Shown here: positions 51,923 to 53,615 of the stretch, one piece after another
Layout of the letters: each line of letters starts with the position of its first letter
Position numbering within the stretch: position 1 is the stretch's first letter
Assembly (NCBI GenBank): GCA_002869925.2
Contig: NEWT02000029.1
Coordinates: forward strand, 21,153 to 74,767
Reading direction: 5' to 3'
Length of the DNA: 53,615 nt
Origin: Nitrospira sp. CG24A
Lineage (GTDB): Bacteria; Nitrospirota; Nitrospiria; Nitrospirales; Nitrospiraceae
Position numbers and translations under genes: made by a program
Notes under the pieces: generated by a model
Databases searched by the model: none
The model's input: only the letters and a program-made list of their open reading frames with translations
Told to the model about the DNA's origin: nothing

Positions 51923-52837
51923 TTAGCCGTACAGCACATGCCGAAGACGGTCGAGCGCCTGCTCACGTTTGGCAGGCGCCATGCGCCGGACATTCTGCAA
52001 TTTCCACTGAACCGCCGACAACTCGGCGGCACCCGTCAGATTCAAGAGTCCCCAATCCGGTTCACCGCGCTTGAAGCTCAACAGGAATTGGCGTTGCGGC
52101 TCTTTCAGCTTGGTCCGAATGAGAGAAATCATGGTTTCGCGCGTCTGCTCCAGCTCGTTCACCGTGACCGGCGTCAGTGCCATACCACGGAATTGTTCCT
52201 CAAAGATGGTTGCGAGCGGCTGCCTGTTAGGTGCCAGCATGTCAGCAAGGGATCGGTCGCTGCTGAGCAGGTAGACGACAAAAACTTCTAGCAGTCCATC
52301 GTTGATGCCCTCGTGTTTCAGCAACAGTTGCACATCGAACAGATCGCGTGGATGCTGTCGATCGAGCGCTGCACAGAGCTTGCCCGCATAGAGATCATCC
52401 AGATGGACGACCGGCACTTCGATATAGCCGAACTGTGCCTCCACCGCCGGGCTGACGCCTCGCATGGCCGGCTCGCGCACACATCCACGCAACACAGGAG
52501 AGACCTCAATCTTCACTCGCGCGCGGCCACGCCATGCGACAAGTTTAATGATCTGTCCCTCGGCACTCATGCGTTCTACGCGAATACCTTTCGATTGTCT
52601 TTCGATGGAAGAGGCGATTCGTTCTAGTGCTGCGCCGACTTCCGCCAGGCTGGTTGCCCGATCATGGACCGGCAGATAGGTCAGGTCGATGTCCACCGAC
52701 AAGCGCGGCAAATCGCGCACGAACAGATTGATAGCCGTCCCGCCCTTGAGAGCGAAGCAGCGCTCCTTCGCCACGAGCGGCAACAGATCCAGCAAGAGCA
52801 CGACTTGTGGACGATACGGATTATCTTCGGGTAGCAC
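51923..52837 (-). CDS. AbiEii-type toxin (nucleotidyltransferase)
   Basis: This 304-residue protein has the family motifs ALKGGTAINLFVRDLPRLSVD with DIDLTYLP (the Asp-x-Asp metal site) and later VVHLDDLYAGKLCAAL and RDLFDVQLL. In type IV AbiE systems this toxin is a nucleotidyltransferase acting on tRNA or similar, giving phage resistance. The start is taken as GTG 52837 with GGAG upstream; a start at 52873 would add MCASRSPSRSHS. It overlaps the antitoxin gene, so both are co-translated. Confidence 0.85.
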   Translation of the reverse strand: MLPEDNPYRPQVVLLLDLLPLVAKERCFALKGGTAINLFVRDLPRLSVDIDLTYLPVHDRATSLAEVGAALERIASSIERQSKGIRVERMSAEGQIIKLVAWRGRARVKIEVSPVLRGCVREPAMRGVSPAVEAQFGYIEVPVVHLDDLYAGKLCAALDRQHPRDLFDVQLLLKHEGINDGLLEVFVVYLLSSDRSLADMLAPNRQPLATIFEEQFRGMALTPVTVNELEQTRETMISLIRTKLKEPQRQFLLSFKRGEPDWGLLNLTGAAELSAVQWKLQNVRRMAPAKREQALDRLRHVLYG

Positions 52838-53615
52838 TGAATGGCTCCGGGACGGTGATCGAGAAGCGCACATCCAGCCGTCCGCCGCGCGTCACCTGCC
52901 GTTTGCCCTGTCCAAGCGTGACACGGTTGATCTTCACTTTGCGACTCCAGGGCGCATCTTGGCGCGTCGTTAGAAAGAGAAACAGCCGTTTCACTTTGAT
53001 GCTGGTACATCCTTCCAGCAATTGCTGCACCAGCGTGGGCCTAAGGGCTGACAAGCCCTCAAACAACTCCGCCGCATGCGTGAAGCTGGGAGGCGTGTCA
53101 CCCACCAGGCTCAGCACTTCAAGAATCGCCCGCTCCGGCGAAGACGCAGTCACCGTCCAGTCACGCACACGCGTCGGCAGATGTGCCAATCCCTCGCCTG
53201 CAATGGCCGGCACGAACAACTGTTGACGATGAAAGACAAACTGTTCCGAAAGTGAAATAGCCGAAACCCAAGCCGGAAGACGTGTCAGCGCTCTCCCATG
53301 GTTCCAGAGATGGATGCGCGACTCGCCTCCCAGCGGCAGATAGTGGGCCAGACCATGAAGGTTCAGCGCCGAGAGTCCACCCACATGGATAGGCTGTTGC
53401 GCCAGTCGCTGGAGGGCTAGCACGACTCCCTGCCAGTCGACCGGCGAGGCAGCATGGCGCGCATAGGTGCCATGAGCCAACGCCGTGAGCCAGCCGCTCG
53501 CCACATACTTGTGCACCAGTTGCGGGGAGATTCCTCGCTCCGACAGCCAAGCGCTCGGGGCAACCACCCCTTCCGGCAGATCCTTGAGTAGATGATTCAA
53601 TAGCCGGTTCGGGAC
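52821..53615 (-). CDS. AbiEi-type antitoxin (partial, start beyond window)
   Basis: The frame is open to the window edge, with NRLLNHLLKDLPEGVVAPSA being its first legible part. The N-terminal winged-helix is seen in LSERGISPQLVHKYVASGWL. The AbiEi C-terminal part follows, with WTVTASSPERAILEVLSLV. Relatives begin a few residues before the RLL motif, so only the start is missing. AbiEi represses the operon and opposes the AbiEii toxin, whose gene overlaps its 3' end. Confidence 0.85.
   Translation of the reverse strand, partial: VPNRLLNHLLKDLPEGVVAPSAWLSERGISPQLVHKYVASGWLTALAHGTYARHAASPVDWQGVVLALQRLAQQPIHVGGLSALNLHGLAHYLPLGGESRIHLWNHGRALTRLPAWVSAISLSEQFVFHRQQLFVPAIAGEGLAHLPTRVRDWTVTASSPERAILEVLSLVGDTPPSFTHAAELFEGLSALRPTLVQQLLEGCTSIKVKRLFLFLTTRQDAPWSRKVKINRVTLGQGKRQVTRGGRLDVRFSITVPEPFSATRR

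Overview
The window looks like a chromosomal piece of a Nitrospira-like bacterium (phylum Nitrospirota). That assignment is an inference from gene content, moderately high GC by eye and locus layout; no rRNA gene or other phylogenetic marker was tested. It mixes ordinary housekeeping operons with short stretches of mobile and defence-type DNA. There is one tRNA gene and no CRISPR array.

Layout. Positions 1-7900 are a patchwork: the tail of an unknown gene, a Gfo/Idh oxidoreductase, a dienelactone-hydrolase-like protein whose stop codon abuts an IS5-like insertion sequence (2213-3590), a small membrane protein next to a ThsB-like TIR protein, a truncated hypothetical protein, and two HigBA-type toxin-antitoxin pairs. 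The second pair is flanked by sequences resembling integron attC sites. Positions 7967-10536 hold an Mrp-type P-loop ATPase, a zinc-ribbon protein with two PCP_red-like repeats and a membrane protein. Positions 10668-13651 carry yebC, ruvA, a small secreted cysteine-rich protein and ruvB, with no ruvC. Positions 13842-24935 form one long co-directional block: pheA, hisC, aroF, tyrA, aroA, cmk, plsC, rpsA, sppA, an HU/IHF gene and a second PCP_red-repeat protein. This resembles the mixed-function supraoperon known from Proteobacteria, joining aromatic amino-acid synthesis to nucleotide, lipid and ribosome functions.

Positions 25159-33537 are mixed: a VCBS-repeat lipoprotein, a D,D-carboxypeptidase, glutamate dehydrogenase, lipB and a primary-type sigma factor. 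Positions 34143-37209 encode trmI, an SDR oxidoreductase, aroE and aroK. The aroE-aroK pair, added to the first cluster, supplies much of the shikimate pathway. A tRNA-Arg(TCG) gene at 37305 is followed, 4 kb on, by a decayed copy of its 3' half (41278-41328). The DNA between them carries a small acidic protein, a lipoprotein and an M64-type metallopeptidase fused to a seven-repeat lectin-like propeller. This has the form of an integrated element that has lost its integrase.

Positions 41579-51701 hold a 46-residue membrane protein, a Pal-type lipoprotein, a PilZ protein, msrA, the methionine-salvage genes mtnB-mtnD-mtnC, ttcA, a low-molecular-weight phosphatase, a coupled metallopeptidase/ATP-grasp pair, an outer-membrane barrel protein and phosphoglycerate mutase. 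The window ends with an AbiE-type toxin-antitoxin pair, whose antitoxin gene runs off the edge.

A short hairpin repeat (MITE-like, about 130 bp) occurs at least three times in recognisable form. Two copies, and the IS, sit exactly at TAG stop codons inside CTAG or TTAG, so the host reading frames are preserved.
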